From: Bacteroidales bacterium
GTDB taxonomy: Bacteria > Bacteroidota > Bacteroidia > Bacteroidales > UBA932
Length of the DNA stretch: 64,000 nucleotides
Assembly: GCA_022648545.1 (NCBI GenBank)
Contig: JALCMP010000001.1
Location: 124,001-188,000, forward strand
Direction of reading: 5' to 3'
In this document: positions 63,060 through 64,000 of the stretch, in pieces
How the letters are laid out: every line of letters begins with the position of its first letter
Numbering within the stretch: the first letter of the stretch is position 1
Translations under genes and position numbers: made by a program
Notes under the pieces: generated by a model
Told to the model about the DNA's origin: nothing
Seen by the model: only the letters and a program-made list of their open reading frames with translations
The model's database searches: none

Positions 63060-63737
63060 TTCCTTCAGGAATTCATTGACCACATATCCGTCCATAAGTC
63101 CGTGATGGAAAGTAATATTCATGGACATTTGCTTCCTTATTTCAACTGCTCCGTGCCTGAGATCCAGACCGTCGGTACTTTTCCCCGTTATATTCCCGAA
63201 ACCTTCCGGAACAATTACATCCGACAACTTTCCGGTAGATATCCGGGTACAGCCGGCATCCTTTCCGGGATTCACGGGATGTTTCATGTCCGAAAAATCA
63301 AACCAAGGAACGGCACTGAAAAAAATAAGATTAGGATCCTCGCCATGCGTCTCCAGAGCCATCCCTTCCGCCGACTTAACTCTGGATATTTCTTTTTCCG
63401 CTTCAGATATGAACCTATCCTCATTACTGTAAAAGACAAAATATCCGGCCCCAAATGTTCCGTCTTCGCGCCCTATCGTAGGCCCCGCATCTATACGATC
63501 ATATCTGTATACCTTTCCGTCCACAATCCTGTAATGCATCTCCTCCAGCCTGTCAACAGCCACAAGAATATTATACAAATAATGCAGGAAGAACGAAATA
63601 CCACGTTCCCGGGCTTCATTATAAGAACGCGTACAGTCCACTCTTACGGTAACTCCACACAACGGATCCTCCATGCTTCCGTAAAAATCATACAAATACG
63701 CCCTCTTCCACTTTTTTATATCCACCAGATGCTTCAT
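63042..63737 (-). CDS. Chloramphenicol acetyltransferase-fold (CatA-like) O-acetyltransferase
   Basis: This 231-residue protein of the chloramphenicol acetyltransferase family has the active-site motif HHGLMDG (211-217) near the C-terminus, with its catalytic histidine and structural aspartate. Other CAT features are FFLHYLYNILVAV and VPWFDFSDMKHPV. Similar chromosomal genes are frequent in Bacteroidota, and drug resistance is not implied: residues of the chloramphenicol pocket were not verified. The natural acceptor is unknown. It converges with the ThiL-like gene. Confidence 0.83.
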   Translation of the reverse strand: MKHLVDIKKWKRAYLYDFYGSMEDPLCGVTVRVDCTRSYNEARERGISFFLHYLYNILVAVDRLEEMHYRIVDGKVYRYDRIDAGPTIGREDGTFGAGYFVFYSNEDRFISEAEKEISRVKSAEGMALETHGEDPNLIFFSAVPWFDFSDMKHPVNPGKDAGCTRISTGKLSDVIVPEGFGNITGKSTDGLDLRHGAVEIRKQMSMNITFHHGLMDGYVVNEFLKELARFF

Positions 63738-63759
63738 ACTCCCATACTTTTAAGACCGT

Positions 63760-63767
63760 CAAATATA
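63760..63767 (-). promoter_or_regulatory. -7 element of the CAT-like gene
   Basis: TATATTTG on the minus strand lies 23 bp upstream of the start codon. It is an exact -7 match, but no -33 element is seen. Confidence 0.5.
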
Positions 63768-63912
63768 ACAACATTTACCTGAACAGAGAAGTCTAAAAAC
63801 AGGAAAAAGGAGGAAGAACGATCCACTTTTTCGCCACACACCCTTCCGGCAGGAATATATATAAACTATCTTGTGAAAGAGAATTCTTAAAAAACTAAAA
63901 ACAATTCAGACT

Positions 63913-64000
63913 ATGAAAAAATATCAATGGAACCCGACGGTTTTTCTTGCCGCAACAATAATTTGTTTTTTTATGGCAGGCTGCCAGAAAGGATCCGGTT
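63913..64000 (+). CDS. Lipoprotein, N-terminal fragment (3' end outside window)
   Basis: Only 29 codons are present. They encode a lipoprotein signal: basic start (MKKY), a hydrophobic core (FLAATIICFFMA) and a lipobox FMAGC with Cys24 as the modified residue, followed by QKGSG. The rest of the protein is not visible, so no function can be given. A TATCTTG stretch near 63868-63874 resembles a -7 element. Confidence 0.7.
   Translation, partial: MKKYQWNPTVFLAATIICFFMAGCQKGSG

Noticed and set aside
63042-63737. Acquired chloramphenicol-resistance gene
   Set aside because: The neighbourhood is ordinary chromosomal sequence with no mobile element, base composition looks like the neighbours, and CAT-fold proteins of unknown substrate are frequent in this phylum.

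Overview
The window looks like chromosomal core sequence from a member of the Bacteroidota, probably order Bacteroidales. Three lines of evidence point there. Many gene starts are preceded by the TAnnTTTG -7 element typical of that phylum, sometimes with a TTTG -33 element 19-21 bp upstream. The gene content is typical of the phylum: S46 dipeptidyl-peptidase, CtlX-type hydrolase, DUF2723, DUF4254, DUF4271 and DUF5106 proteins, an eIF1/SUI1-like protein, a TonB-dependent receptor and suf genes. Genes are tightly packed with short leaders, and Shine-Dalgarno sequences are weak or absent. The genus cannot be fixed from sequence alone. No insertion sequence, prophage, CRISPR array or rRNA was seen, and no stretch over 300 bases lacks a gene; the longest gap is about 260 bp, at 11828-12089.

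Layout. 1-4153: end of a coiled-coil surface/lipoprotein gene, an M3 peptidase and a umuDC mutagenesis operon. 4257-7854: an OPT peptide transporter joined to a PqqD-like gene, then a MalY/PatB-type aminotransferase. 7937-10738: a TonB-dependent receptor and a small lipoprotein. 10845-17624: tRNA-Glu, an AraC regulator and a complete RND efflux operon (adaptor, pump, TolC-like channel). 17692-22577: enolase, then an opposing operon with a split ThrE-type amino-acid exporter, a membrane protein, a LysR regulator and a PepSY-type protein. 22771-26263: rpsL-rpsG-fusA-rpsJ, ending in a CAT-anticodon tRNA and a terminator rather than continuing into the S10 operon.

26418-37414: ctlX; an rsgA-MATE-S46 peptidase operon; a polyprenyl synthase-DUF4254-GT9-U32 operon; and a periplasmic S41 protease. 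37475-46952: rdgB-recO-GH3-LuxE-like; a large DUF2723 glycosyltransferase; then SUI1-DUF4271-hemD-rnpA-yidD. 46934-56011: a fused two-domain acyltransferase (aminolipid type), uvrC, a PnuC transporter, a metallopeptidase/propeller/beta-barrel protein and a Na/Pi cotransporter. 56027-61891: a suf operon, sufB-pnuC-sufC-sufD-ispE-thioredoxin-like lipoprotein, with a PnuC vitamin-precursor transporter inserted between sufB and sufC. 61968-64000: a ThiL homologue that has lost most catalytic aspartates, a CAT-fold acetyltransferase and the start of a lipoprotein gene.

The most interesting items are the ThiL-like pseudoenzyme, the overlapping GH3/LuxE-like pair of acyl-activating enzymes, the metallopeptidase-propeller-barrel protein, the PqqD-like gene without a radical SAM partner coupled to a peptide transporter, the interrupted str/S10 operon and several interlocked divergent promoters. 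None is proven here to be a new system; each is given with a test.
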